A program made the translations under genes and the position numbers. Under the pieces are notes generated by a model. It did no database searches, was not told where the DNA came from, and saw only the letters and a list, made by a program, of their open reading frames with translations. Below are positions 36,463 to 49,763 of a stretch of DNA of 64,000 nt, piece after piece (the stretch's first letter is position 1; each line of letters starts with the position of its first letter). The DNA is from Glandiceps talaboti. Taxonomy: Eukaryota > Hemichordata > Enteropneusta > Spengelidae. The stretch lies in assembly GCF_964340395.1 (NCBI RefSeq), contig NC_135549.1, forward strand, positions 427,501-491,500. Reading direction: 5' to 3'.

Positions 36463-36890
36463 GACACAATTATAGTGTGTTGCTTAGAGTGTACTTACAT
36501 GACACTGGTTATAGTGTGTTGCTTAGAGCTTACTTACATGGCACTGGTTATAGTGTGTCGTTTGCAATATACTTACATGGCACTGGTTATAGTGTGTCGC
36601 TTGCAGCGAACTTACAAAAACACAATTATAGTATATCACAGAGATAGTGTGTTCCTTGCAGTGTACTTACATGACACTGATTATAGTGTGTTGCTTAGAG
36701 TGTACTTACATGGCACTGGATATAGTGTGTCGTTTGCAATATACTTACATGGCACTGGCTATAGTGTGTTGCTTGCAGCGATCGTCCAAAAACACAATTA
36801 TAGTATATCACAGATATAGTGTGTTGCTTGCAGTGTACCTATATGACTGGTTATAGTGTGTTGCTGAGAGTGTACTTACGACATCCTTGT
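36463..36890. repeat. Satellite A, right block
   Basis: This is the continuation of satellite A beyond the LINE. Its units are more diverged (GCTTAGAGTGTACTTAC, GTGTCGTTTGCAATATAC). Two units contain the AAAACACAATTATAGTATAT insert also seen at the extreme left edge of the left block. Confidence 0.92.
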
Positions 36891-39750
36891 TTTTGTAGAT
36901 TTAAAAGATTCGAAGCTCTTTGCATTCACCATCCACACAGTGTTAATACGAAGGTCTTCACTTTTCCTGCTGTGTCACGCCAAATTGAAAGTGTTTCTAC
37001 AAATAAACATTACAGGGCCGATATTGAGGGGGGGTGGTGAAAAGACACGCTTCTGAGGTGAGAATCGAGATCACCTCAGATAACGCACGTCTCCCGCCAC
37101 TTACAGAAAGTACATTCACTCTTAATTTTGTGAAAACTGACGTCATGACGGACTTTTATTTGAATATTTCTTGTGTCAACCTATTCTCCATGGTATGCAG
37201 TGTGTTATTATGTGAAAATTGTCCGTCAAAATTAAATTGATCTGCTGTTCGTTTTTGACGTAAACGGTGAATCTTCGATCCGATTAACTAGCAATGCGGT
37301 GGCTGTTAAGACAAACTGTAAATGGTAGTTTCGTGACAGTAAATAATGACAATTTATCAACGTCTGTTGAAAGCGGTAGATGTTGGGTGCATTTGTTTAA
37401 TGGTATACAATTGCCTGCAGCTGTCGCTTTTAAGCAATTGATTAGAGCCTTTTCAGCTGATTACCATCTTACACCTGCAAAATGGGCAACCCTTTCAAAT
37501 TCCAACAGAAGACATCTTTCTACATTAACATTGCACAATTGACAAGAGAAAGCTACAGAAAAATTGTATTATCTCGTGGATGTACAGCATGGCTTAAAAG
37601 CTTCCCTTTTATGGATTCAAGTTGGATACTTTAAATCAAGCACCTTAATTCGCTACTAGTTTCTTAGAATTGATAGCGTTCCTGAAGGTATTCTACATCA
37701 AACGTTTATGAAGGTGTGTATGTAATCTTAACTAATTGCAACCGTGCATGAAAATGACCATGACAAGAGCATAATGTGCACATAAAACTACTTACAACGG
37801 GTACTAAGAAATTAAAAGCTTAATGAACAGATTATTTCTAATTGTCCTTGATCGTATCTCACAATCCCATATTTCTACATAGATCGCTCGTATACTTTGA
37901 ATGTATTCCAGTGAAACGAATACAGATTTACCACTTTCTATAAACATGCTACGCACTAGCTTCGAGTCTTACGAGCTGAGCATAAAAACAATGTAAATGT
38001 AAAATGTCCCCAAGGAATAGTTAACCTGTTTTGACGTCATTTTTTCTCTTCTATACCTGTGTCACATCCAATTCACTCTGGGAAATCGCATCGATGCAGG
38101 CCATTGCTGCAAGCTTTGAACTTTCTCACAGAAAGTGGCATATCATATCACAAAATGCCTTTACATGTATGTACACCTTCTGACTCGTATACCTATTCAT
38201 TCGACAACTCGTAATATCCCCAGCTGCGACTATATATAATTCCGCCGTAGTGGTATATCACATTGTGGTCGCTAAATAATAACGGTTTCAGGAGCAATAA
38301 AAGCATCGTTGCACAAGTCTAATTATCTCTATAACCGTACTGAAAAATCATATACACACGGTTTTGCACCATCTATCGTCGACTCAACGTTAGATGTTTA
38401 TGTATTAAATATCTCGTCCCTCGTCTCTGAGATTACTGAAACTTGGCTAAATTCATAATACGAACATGGAGTAGGATCGGAATGATTTGAATGCATTATT
38501 TATCTAGTATTTAGGCGATCTTTAGTAGATCGTATGGAGCCGAGCTTTACCCGTAAGCAGAAACATGGGATATTGTGATTGCCTTTAATTGAGTAGACTA
38601 CCTTTCCTCAAGATTAGCATCTAGAAAGTCTGACAAATATAATCATGTAAAACCAGCGATCTATTAGGGTCAAATCTTATGCTTTATTTACTTTATTAAC
38701 TGTACTCCAAAGTCAGTCTCTTCAAGTACAGGAAAATTTACCAGTGAATAGATCCATGGTGGATTTTTAAAGATATGATAGTGTTCACTGTGTTTTGATA
38801 GACCACTTTCAACAATTTAGCAAATCACGTTTGGTGAAAGGAGAAATCAGTTTTATACATTTTGAAGAGACTTTTTGAATGCCACACTGAATAGATTCAG
38901 GTAATGTGAGGAAACAAGTTGCAAATAATTTAACTAAAAATAAGAATAATGATTTTCTTCAATGGATGTGACATTGGAGTTTAAGTGCTTTTTTTCTAAA
39001 CCTTTTTACACAAAAGGTATTTTGACATTTCCTAAATATGTAAACTTATAGTCTCAAAAGAAATTGATTGAAATTAATATTTTCGTTAAATTTATAAAAG
39101 GTTGAATCATACATTTTATTTATCATACTTTATTTTCACAATCTTTACTATTTTATTTGTCAAATTTACTTATCATTTCTTCCAAGTCTTGAATTTCTGC
39201 AATTTTATGAATGACATAGAGCTTGGACCAGTTTAAAATTGTCAGACATAACACAGTCAGATCTCCAAGATTTGTGATATACACAGCTGATGTAATCTGT
39301 AATAGTAAAGTGTTGGAAACTAATGTTTTCAACTCAAGAAAAAATAAAGTACTGCTAAAAATCCTTGATAATAATAACAGTCAGAAGTGCCATATTGAAA
39401 CAGTTTGTGTATTTTCAGGAAAAGGTCTTGAGGGTGAATTTGTGTAAAAACAGTAGAAACGAGAACTTAAGTGAAGTATTTCTACTACATCATTTGTTTA
39501 GATCACATATTGAGAGAAGATTTGAAAGTAAATAAATTTACTTTTTTAATGTTGTATTAAAAGTTTTGTTCAGAGTATTATATACCATAGTGGATCGCAA
39601 TTATGAGTGACAATTTTTTGGTAGCCCCCCCCCCCCCCCGTTGCTCTGGTTTTTCAGTAACTCCCCTCCTAACACAATGAAATCGAGTGATCCCCCCCCC
39701 TCCGACTCCCCCCCCCGTGCCGTTAATAATGACGGCTCCCTTACATCAAA
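36891..39750. other. Intergenic stretch, nothing recognised
   Basis: Short open frames (for example 82 codons at 37294-37542) lack recognisable domains. Two C-runs lie near 39627-39640 and 39692-39716. Confidence 0.5.
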
Positions 39751-39908
39751 TGTAACAGATTGATTGGGGACCATACACTTGACTGTTAATGTAACAGATT
39801 GATTGGGGACCATACACTTTACTGTTAATGTAACAGATTGATTGGGGGACCACACACTTTATTGTTAGTATAATAGATTGACTGGGGGACCATACACTTT
39901 ACTGTTAC
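39751..39908. repeat. 39-40-bp tandem repeat, four copies
   Basis: The unit starts TGTAACAGATTGATTGGGGA and contains CCATACACTT. Copies start at 39751, 39790, 39829 and 39869, with a few substitutions in the last two. Confidence 0.88.
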
Positions 39909-42670
39909 TATCTTACACTTAAATCAATCTATCTCTTAATATGTCAAATTCACAATTCTCCTACTTTTCAGTCTTCACATAGATAGTTGTATCGTTAGTA
40001 AAATATCATAGTTTCTGGTAATTACTCTCAATCAAATTGCGTTCCGCCCTCGAGCAATAATAATTACAACGTACTTAGGGGGACCTGTGTATAAGATTAC
40101 TGTGTACGTATAGCGCCTTTCTTGCTACAGTACAGTTGGAGTAAAAGCATGGATTGTTTTATCATTTTCCGTATGCCGGTTATTACTGTTAACATGTAAG
40201 GTGAAGTTACCTGACGCGATTATTCCGTTCAAGACTCGTGGGTTTTTTGTTCTCTGGTAGCCCAGATTTCGGTGTACAGCGACCCTACAGTAAGTGCATA
40301 TCGTTCTACCTTAAGCTTGTGTAATTTTATATCAAGTAAACAACGTTTCTAAACAATTTATGTATTTACTAAACTAACTATTCACCGTGTAACAGTTTGT
40401 TTTTTGTATAAGATACACGTTGTTGGACATATCACTATTGCTGGAATACTTCTTACAATCGTTTTCAAGTGTGTGTCGGCGTAAGTAATACCTGAAAATA
40501 TCAGCACAATGAGAAGAGAGAGATCAAGGTTGCCTTTCATGTCCACGTACTAAGCATCTCATTAGCCGCTTGTAATGCTTGATTATCTCATTACAAGTTT
40601 GTCTGTGTTATTAACCACCCTTAAAACTTTAAGAAAGCAAAAAACAGCATATAAAGGTAACAACTCAACACCCTAATTAGTACGTTATTGTATGCAAATA
40701 ATATAAACATCATAGATTTCGTTGACGTTGCCTATGTGATCTTCAAAACGGAAAAGGCAAAAGACAATATATATATACATTTTGATGACAACAATAACTT
40801 ATTTTAAACATGACAGGTATCTAAAGAAGCCTGTTCATGGCCAATTGTTAGGAATCTTTATGTGCAATATAAACTACAGGTTATTAACCATTGAAAAGTC
40901 GCCAAATAGACAACGTTTTCATCAGAGAGAGGGGTAAATAGTCAACATTTTAATTTAAATTGACAGACCTCAATAATACTCATGCGTCCATAAATGATCT
41001 TGCTGTTTTGCCAGACTAGCATACAGTCACCAATAGCCATTGAAAATTTGCATAGTGTATGAAAAGGAATGGATATAAAAATTAAAATTTGTTATTATAG
41101 TCATGTGGGAGTTCGGTTCGCCGCAGTTTACACCGAGGACCCTGATGGGAAATCATACAAATATAGTTTTATTGGACTAGTGAAGTACTGCTGTAATATT
41201 CAATAGACCAGCTGTGTCGCTAAGAGTAGCAAGTACATTATGCCTAGACACAGTATCAGGACTACTTATTTGAAAGAGAAATGTGACACTATGATGAATA
41301 ATTTCATGGCTTTGGTTGTTAAATTAATGTGGGAATTATTCTGTTATTTGCACAGCTGGTAATAAACGTCATCTCATAAGTGCAATTATACATCTTGATA
41401 AAGGCCACGCAAATGTAAAAAATGTAGTAAAAATACCATTTGCATTTAATGTACAGAATCAATCTATTCTTTGAAATGTCTTTTTAAAACACTTGCACTT
41501 AGCGGGCTTTGAGCGAATATTATTAACTCGGCCTCGTCGGCTGCATTCTTCCGATATTACGTTGACATGGTTGGGTAATAGGTGGACATTCCAATTAGAT
41601 TAGGCTACCTACGTAACAAAAACGAAACACGATAAACACATTAACACTGCAAGTTATTAGGTTTGAGTTCCTTCTTTCCAATTTGTCGAGGTGATACTAG
41701 AAGCCTATGATGTAGAAGCGTTTACTGTGTGTATGTCAGTTGTTACTTTCCCGTTTTATTTAATTCATTGTGACTGCCAAAGAATAAAACTACGCATTTC
41801 GTTATATATGACACTAAATAGATGACAAGGACATTTGACTGCATTTGATTGGAATGCATTCCTTTTGGGTTTCAGACATCCATTTCAAGTCTGAAGAACT
41901 CTCTTGAACGCAGTACGATTTTAGTTTTATAAACCCTGAATGCTTATCTTCATTGAATGTATACTAGTTTCCATATTCCCTATAATTTATCATTCGAATC
42001 ACACCTGCATTTCAAAATGTAGGTAAGAATTAATGAAAAAAAACCTCATAAAATGTCAGTTCGTATTATTATTATTTTTAATTTAGGTTTAATTGCCGTT
42101 TTTGTCACACTTCCGACTCGTTTTTCCTTATCGTCACAGTAATGACGCCAGCAATTTTTGTTTCGACAAACCATTTTTACTTTACTACTATTGTGATTGG
42201 ACGAATTTGCTTATCACTTGTCAGATTATGGAACTTGATGATTTTTTGCACACGCATGTCCCTGTATACAAATCGACTTTAAATTACCACACAGAGTGGT
42301 TATCGGTATATCTTTATAAATGTATAACATCGATAATTGAAGAATCCCAGAAGCTCATCTTAATTAATACATACCTAGAACACTGTACATTTTTAGGTAA
42401 AACAATTACAACATAATTAGCATAAATAAATAATCAGACCACCAATATTTTAATCATATGAAACCTCAACTCTACGACTATTAAGCACTTAAGTTTTGTA
42501 TTACAGAATCCTTTAAAGGATTAGTTTGAGAATTAATTTAACAAGATTTTTACACAGTCGCGTACTTTGTATATCAATCATCTGAGGTTTACTCATATTC
42601 AATATGAATCATTATTATCAGAATGTATATTTTATTGCGTCGTGTATGTTGTTAAATATTTTTCTTCCCG
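39909..42670. other. Intergenic stretch, nothing recognised
   Basis: AT-rich unique DNA. A 107-codon frame at 42093-42416 (+) has no recognisable domain and is probably chance. Confidence 0.5.
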
Positions 42671-45600
42671 TGTATCTCTAGATATAAATTGCATACATGT
42701 ATACCATGCATCTCTAGATATAAATTGCATACATGTATAGTACGTATCTCTAGATATAAATTGCATATTGTATACTATGTATCTCTAGATATACATTGCA
42801 TATTGTATACTATGTATCTCTAGATATACATTGCATACATGTATACCATGTATCTCTAGATATAAATTGCATACATGTATATACGTATCTCTAGATATAA
42901 ATTGCATATATGTATACTATGTATTTCTAGATATAAATTGCATATTGTATACTGTGTATCTCTAGATATGAACTGCATGTTGTATCTATGTATCTCTTGA
43001 TATAAATTGCATATATGTATACTATGTATCTCAAGATATACATTGCATGTATCTCTAGATATAAATTGCATACATGTATACTATGTATTTCTAGATGTAA
43101 ATTTCATACATGTATACTATGTATCTCTAGATATAAATTTCATACATGTATGCCATGAATCTCTAGATATAAATTGCATACATGTATACTATGTATCCCT
43201 AGATATAAATTTCATACATGTATACTATGTATCTCTAGATATAAATTGCATACATGTATATACGTATCTCTAGATATAAATTGCATATATGTATACTACG
43301 TATCTCTAGATATAAATTGCATACATGTATACTATGTATCTCAAGATATAAATTGCATACATGTATACCATGTATCTCTAGATATAAATTGCATACATGT
43401 ATACCATGTATCTCTAGATATAAATTGTATACATGTGTACTATGTATCTCTAGATATAAATTGCATATTGTATACTGTGTATCTCTAGATATGAACTGCA
43501 TGTTGTATCTATGTATCTCTAGATATAAATTGCATATATGTATAATATGTATCTCAAGATATACATTGCATGTATCTCTAGATATAAATTGCATACATGT
43601 ATACTATGTATTTCTAGATGTAAATTTCATACATGTATACTATGTATCTCTAGATATAAATTTCATACATGTATGCCATGAATCTCTAGATATAAATTGC
43701 ATACATGTATACTATGTATCCCTAGATATAAATTTCATACATGTATATACGTATCTCTAGATATAAATTGCATATATGTATACTACGTATCTCTAGATAT
43801 AAATTGCATACATGTATACTATGTATCTCAAGATATAAATTGCATACATGTATAACTATGTATCTCTAGATATAAATTTCATACATGTATGCCATGAATC
43901 TCTAGATATAAATTTCATACATGTATACTATGTATCCCTAGATATAAATTGCATACATGTATACTATGTATCTCTAGATATAAATTTCATACATGTATAA
44001 CTATGTATCTCTAGATATAAATTGCATACATGTATACTATGTATCCCTAGATATAAATTGCATACATGTATACTATGTATCTCTAGATATAAATTGCATA
44101 CATGTATACTACGTATCTCTAGATATAAATTGCATATATGTATACTATGTATTTCTAGATATAAATTGCATATATGTATACTACGTATCTCTAGATATAA
44201 ATTGCATATTGTATACTGTGTATCTCTAGATATAAATTGCATATATGCATACTATGTATTTCTAGATATAAATTGCATACATGTATACTATGTATTTCTA
44301 GATATAAATTGCATATATGTATACTACGTATCTCTAGATATAAATTGCATATTGTATACTGTGTATCTCTAGATATAAATTGCATATATGCATACTATGT
44401 ATCTCTAGATATAAATTGCATACATGTATACTATGTATTTCTAGATATAAATTGCATACATGTATACTATGTATCTCTAGATATAAATTGCATACATGTA
44501 TACTATGTATTTCTATATGTAAATTGCATACATGTATACTATGTATCTCTAGATATAAATTGCATACATGTATACTATGTATTTCTAGATATAAATTGCA
44601 TATATGTATACTACGTATCTCTAGATATAAATTGCATATTGTATACTGTGTATTTCTAGATATACATTGCATGTATGTATACTATGTATCTCTAGATATA
44701 AATTGCATACATGTATACTATGTATTTCTATATGTAAATTGCATACATGTATACTATGTATCTCAAGATATAAGTTGCATACATGTATAACTATGTATTT
44801 CTAGACATAAATTGCATACATGTATACTACGTATCTCTAGATATAAATTGCATACATGTATACTACGTATCTCTAGATATAAATTGCATATATGTATATT
44901 ACGTATCTCTAGATATAAATTGCATACATGTATAACTATGTATTTCTAGTCATAAATTTCATATATGCATACTATGTATTTCTAGATATAAATTGCATAC
45001 ATGTATACTACGTATCTCTAGATATAAATTACATATATGTATAACTATGTATCTCAAGATATAAATTTCATACATGTATACTATGTATCTCTAGATATAA
45101 ATTTCATACATGTATGCCATGAATCTCTAGATATAAATTGCATACATGTATACTACGTATCTCTAGATATAAATTGCATATATGTATACTATGTATTTCT
45201 AGATATAAATTGCATATATGTATACTACGTATCTCTAGATATAAATTGCATATTGTATACTGTGTATCTCTAGATATAAATTGCATATATGCATACTATG
45301 TATTTCTAGATATAAATTGCATACATGTATACTATGTATTTCTAGATATAAATTGCATATATGTATACTACGTATCTCTAGATATAAATTGCATATTGTA
45401 TACTGTGTATCTCTAGATATAAATTGCATATATGCATACTATGTATCTCTAGATATAAATTGCATACATGTATACTATGTATTTCTAGATATAAATTGCA
45501 TACATGTATACTATGTATCTCTAGATATAAATTGCATACATGTATACTATGTATTTCTATATGTAAATTGCATACATGTATACTATGTATCTCTAGATAT

Positions 45601-46221
45601 AAATTGCATACATGTATACTATGTATTTCTAGATATAAATTGCATATATGTATACTACGTATCTCTAGATATAAATTGCATATTGTATACTGTGTATTTC
45701 TAGATATACATTGCATGTATGTATACTATGTATCTCTAGATATAAATTGCATACATGTATACTAAGTATTTCTATATGTAAATTGCATACATGTATACTA
45801 TGTATCTCAAGATATAAATTGCATACATGTATAACTATGTATTTCTAGACATAAATTGCATACATGTATACTACGTATCTCTAGATATAAATTGCATACA
45901 TGTATACTACGTATCTCTAGATATAAATTGCATATATGTATATTACGTATCTCTAGATATAAATTGCATATATCTACGTATCTCTAGATATAAATTACAT
46001 ATATGTATACTATGTATCTCTAGATATAAATTACATATATGTATGCTATGTATCTGAAGATATAAATTGCATATATGTATACTATGCATCTCTAGATATA
46101 AATTGCATACATGTATACTACGTATCTCTAGATATAAATTGCAGTTTGTATAGTAAATGTATAGATATAAATTGCATGATGTATACTATGTATTATCGCT
46201 AGATATAAATTTGATACATAT
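42671..46221. repeat. Satellite B: 36-bp tandem array with higher-order periodicity
   Basis: The unit is CTAGATATAAATTGCATACA followed by TGTATACTATGTATCT, with 33-37-bp variants. About 3.5 kb holds on the order of 100 units. The unit is built from palindromes (TCTAGA, ATACATGTAT). Blocks of variants repeat in order: 44237-44659 and 45281-45703 match at an offset of 1044, and 43036 onward is echoed about 523 bases later. Because 36 bp equals 12 codons, long spurious frames occur on both strands (up to 168 codons). Confidence 0.95.
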
Positions 46222-47090
46222 ATCGTTGGTCAAATTAGTTTTTCCCGGCCAATAGAATACTCGTACAACATTCCCAATATCACATACAGCTTTTCGTAAC
46301 CCTAGCCATCATGTAAACGTGAAGTATGCAAGCTCGCACACGCAATACAAAAGCATATAAATACACCTGCATCTGCAAGTTTGCGATAGCACTCTGTGTC
46401 TTCATTTTTCTTTTCCGTGTATTACATTGTATATAATTATTCTCCTCGCCGACAGTTTCCTCAAACATAATTTAACAGCAAAACAAATGCACTTCTGGTT
46501 GATCGACATTACACGTTATTATCGTTTATGAATCTTTATGCTTCCCTGCGATTTTAATTTTATCAAGCAATTTATATTGAAGGCTTGTGAACTTCTGTAT
46601 TCATATAAAAGAAAACGCTGATCTAGGAGTTTTTCAGGCACATAATGACGAGGAGAAAAGGTACTAAATGATAAGGTTCAGTTGTTGTAATCATTGAGAT
46701 ACATCGTGTTGCCATGGATACGTGCCAAGTAATTAAGCTGCAACTCCGTTCTTATTTGGCATTTAAGACCCTTTACCAAGTATATCATCCGTATATCGCA
46801 TATAATGCCCCTAAGCTGGTATATTCCGAATTTGTAAAATTATTCCGGATAAACATTGTAACCCTTAACAACACCCGTGCGTGAACAACTATCGATATGG
46901 CGTTATCTGTTTATACGATCTGTCACAGTTGATCATTGTTCTGTCACTAACTAGAAAGTTCTGTGATAAAACTGGGAAATTGGGTATTAACCAATCGTTA
47001 GAGACTGTCTTTGCAGATTTGCCAGCCTCTATTGACCTCTACAGCATTTATAGAATATGTGTACGATCGACTGGTGATTGTGAATCGAGC
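46222..47090. other. Unique DNA between two tandem arrays
   Basis: No recognised gene. The short open frame at 46881-47111 runs into the 84-bp repeat and has no domain. Confidence 0.5.
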
Positions 47091-47427
47091 GTGAACATAT
47101 TCCAGGTCTAACCTCTTACATGTCACCTATGTATCTTGATGTGTGACTGTTCACTTTATGCAGTATGTCACAATGTGAACATATTCCAGGTCTAACATCT
47201 TACATGTCACCTATGTATCTTGATGTGTGACTGTTCACTTTATGCAGTATGTCACAATGTGAACATATTCCAGGTCTAACATCTTACATTTCACCTATGT
47301 GTCTTGATGTATGACTGTTCACTTTATGCAGTATGTCATAATGTGAAGATATTCCAGGTCTAACATCTTACATGTCACCTATGTGTCTTGATGTGTGACT
47401 GTTCACTTTATGCAGTATGTCACAATG
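47091..47427. repeat. 84-bp tandem repeat, four copies
   Basis: Copies starting ATATTCCAGGTCTAAC lie at 47097, 47181, 47265 and 47349, exactly 84 bases apart. They differ at only a few positions, indicating recent expansion. Since 84 is a multiple of three it does not break frames. Confidence 0.92.
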
Positions 47428-49043
47428 AACCAGTTCAATCGGGAAGGGATTCATTTCAATCAACAGCATGATATAAACTTGCTGGTATGGTGGGGGTTAA
47501 GGTATTCTGTGCTTTTTGACAGTGCACTATCACACAGGTATTTGAATGACAATGGATGGTGCGAATGTTGTGAATGTTGACAACATAAGAAGCTCTGTAA
47601 CATATATAACGTATTACACATTCACAAAGTATCTCATAACATATATAATGTTACGTTCAAACGATGTCTGTTATGCAAAGACCAGTATCGGTGTAATGGG
47701 TATACATCCAGAGGCCTTTTTTGAAGATAGAGTTTCCCCAAAACAGATGGGCTTTCTGAAATGCCATAAAATTTGCTGTCAGCGCCAGAATTCGAAAAAA
47801 GCACACAATGTTCTTTCTTTAATAAAATCAAACTTAATGCTACAGAAATGAATATAACTCACACACAAATGGAACACAATAACAGAGTGCTTAGGGTAGT
47901 ACATATGCTGAGTTCAAAAATAGTTATCATTTTAGGAACATCTGTTGCCATGGTAACCTAAATCACCATATTATGCATTATTTGGCAACATTTATGTAAC
48001 ATTCAAAGAACAAAATTTTCTTACAAAAAAAATTCCTTACTTTTGGCATATATGCACTAGTGCTATCCATTGTAAGACAGATTATCTAAAATTGGAGAGT
48101 GGCTTCCATGGAAACATAAAATATGCTTACATTACAAATGCCATGTTTTAGTAAAAAAAATACATCTGACATACACCTACAAACGATACCAACTATTTTG
48201 TCACTCTAAGTCCAAATAAAATATGCAACGAGTCACAAACTGAGTGGTCGTAAAAGCTTGACATGTATGTCAGAAGATCTGTGCCGACTACAAGGTTCAA
48301 TTATGATCCCAAATTTCGAAGGGCCAGGCCCGACTACATTCCAACATGTCACGCGCAAGGAGGGTGCTACATGTACATACATAAACAAACTGGTGTGTGG
48401 GAATGTGAAGAAAATTACAGGACTTCGCTAGTTTTCTGTTAAATATTACATATAAAAGCCTGCAACCGTTAGCAATAATGACAGCATAACACGAAATAAA
48501 GATATACTGGGTGAAATTATGATTTAATACAAATTACTCAGCTTGAAAATACAACCCCATCTTGACATATTCTTGTCCTTTTCAGTTGCGCTGACATTTA
48601 CAAACATGTACGTTAACGAAGTCATCAGCTCTACATACAAAGTTCAACTTTCCTTTCTTGGCAGTGTAAATCATATGTATATATATATATATGCACACGT
48701 AGTACATAAACTTCAGTTGAATATATGATGAATAAGTGATGTAACATTCGATTATGTAGCTCTTTGAGTAATAAGGTCCGGTTTGACACAACATTGACAC
48801 TCGTGTACCAAAATATCCATCCAAAATTGCGTTCAAGGAAACCGTTAGTTGCGTTATGATTGAACACAATGCCGCTGGATATAGTTGAGGATAAGTAGCC
48901 TTCCATACCTTCCATTTTTAAGGGAATGTTGATAAATTATCCATGATTTCACAGTTGTGTCACCATCAAGGTTGTGACCTTTTATTTTGCGTTGTTTTAG
49001 TACACACGCGCTGTTCAGATGCACACGTAAACACCTTGTGAAT
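47428..49043. other. Unique DNA, nothing recognised
   Basis: AT-rich with short open frames only. No domain or splice-supported exon is visible. Confidence 0.5.
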
Positions 49044-49076
49044 GTGATACAATGTTACAGTGTAACATTGTATCAC
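49044..49076. repeat. 33-base perfect palindrome
   Basis: The arms GTGATACAATGTTACA and TGTAACATTGTATCAC (16 bases each, perfect) are separated by a single G. Confidence 0.9.
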
Positions 49077-49390
49077 CTGGAATGACCTATATCACGTGCT
49101 CTCCACATGTATGCCGTACATTTCATTACATGTATGTCAGATTTCCCATAGTGGCCGTGTTCTTTTATGACAACTGAACTTTGCTCACGTTCAACTTTTT
49201 CAAATGCGCACCAATTGGTCTGAAAATACATAAACAGAGACCAAAGGGGTTAAGTTTGTAAAAAAATCTCTTGGTTTTAGATTTGTCATTTTTAAATTCT
49301 TTTCTGGAAAATGATGTGCTATCGCTGACTATCTTGTTAAAATTCATTAAGAAAACCATTGTAATTTGTAAACCAGCACATTTTACCATG

Positions 49391-49763
49391 TAATAATAAT
49401 AATAATAATAATGTTGGTTTCTTATATAGCACTTTCCCACTCCGTGCTCAAAGCGCTTTATAATTATTACCCCTGGCTCGGATCAGAACGGCACAACGGC
49501 CCTTTTAAGTCTTCCTCAACTCCCCGGGGAGCATACAATCCATTGCAGCCATTTAAGCGCATAGGATTAAAGCCTTCACATTGCAACCTACATCCTACCA
49601 GGTCCCCAGTTATACAGCTGGGTTGACTGAGGCACAGTCGTGGTTCAAATGTTGCCCAAGGACTTTAGCCACTCAGAAACAAACAGGAGGCAGCGACGGG
49701 GCTCGAACCTGCAACCTGTAGATTCCAATCCGGTCACGCTAACCATTCACCCATCATGACTCC
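49391..49763 (-). mobile_element. tRNA-derived SINE with (TAA)n tail
   Basis: Read on the minus strand from 49763, the head contains an A-box-like segment (GTGAATGGTTAGCG) and a good B-box (GGTTCGAGCCCC, at 49709-49698), the internal RNA polymerase III promoter of tRNA genes. The remainder folds poorly as a tRNA, and a longer unrelated body follows, ending near 49413. The body contains AAAGCGCTTTGAGCACGG and TATATAAG and runs into a trinucleotide (TTA)n tail at 49412-49391. A head-only copy of the same family lies at 32115-32173. SINEs of this build are mobilised by a partner LINE. The (TAA)n tail resembles the tail of the LINE at 12715-13690, but no shared 3' end is evident. Confidence 0.8.

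Noticed and set aside
43235-45765. Many open frames of up to 168 codons on both strands with Tyr/Cys/Ile repeats
   Set aside because: They are produced by the 36-bp (12-codon) unit of satellite B. There is no start context, splice signal or non-repeat extension.
49698-49763. True tRNA gene on the minus strand
   Set aside because: The boxes are present, but no acceptor stem pairs. The sequence continues into a SINE body, and a related head fragment exists at 32115.
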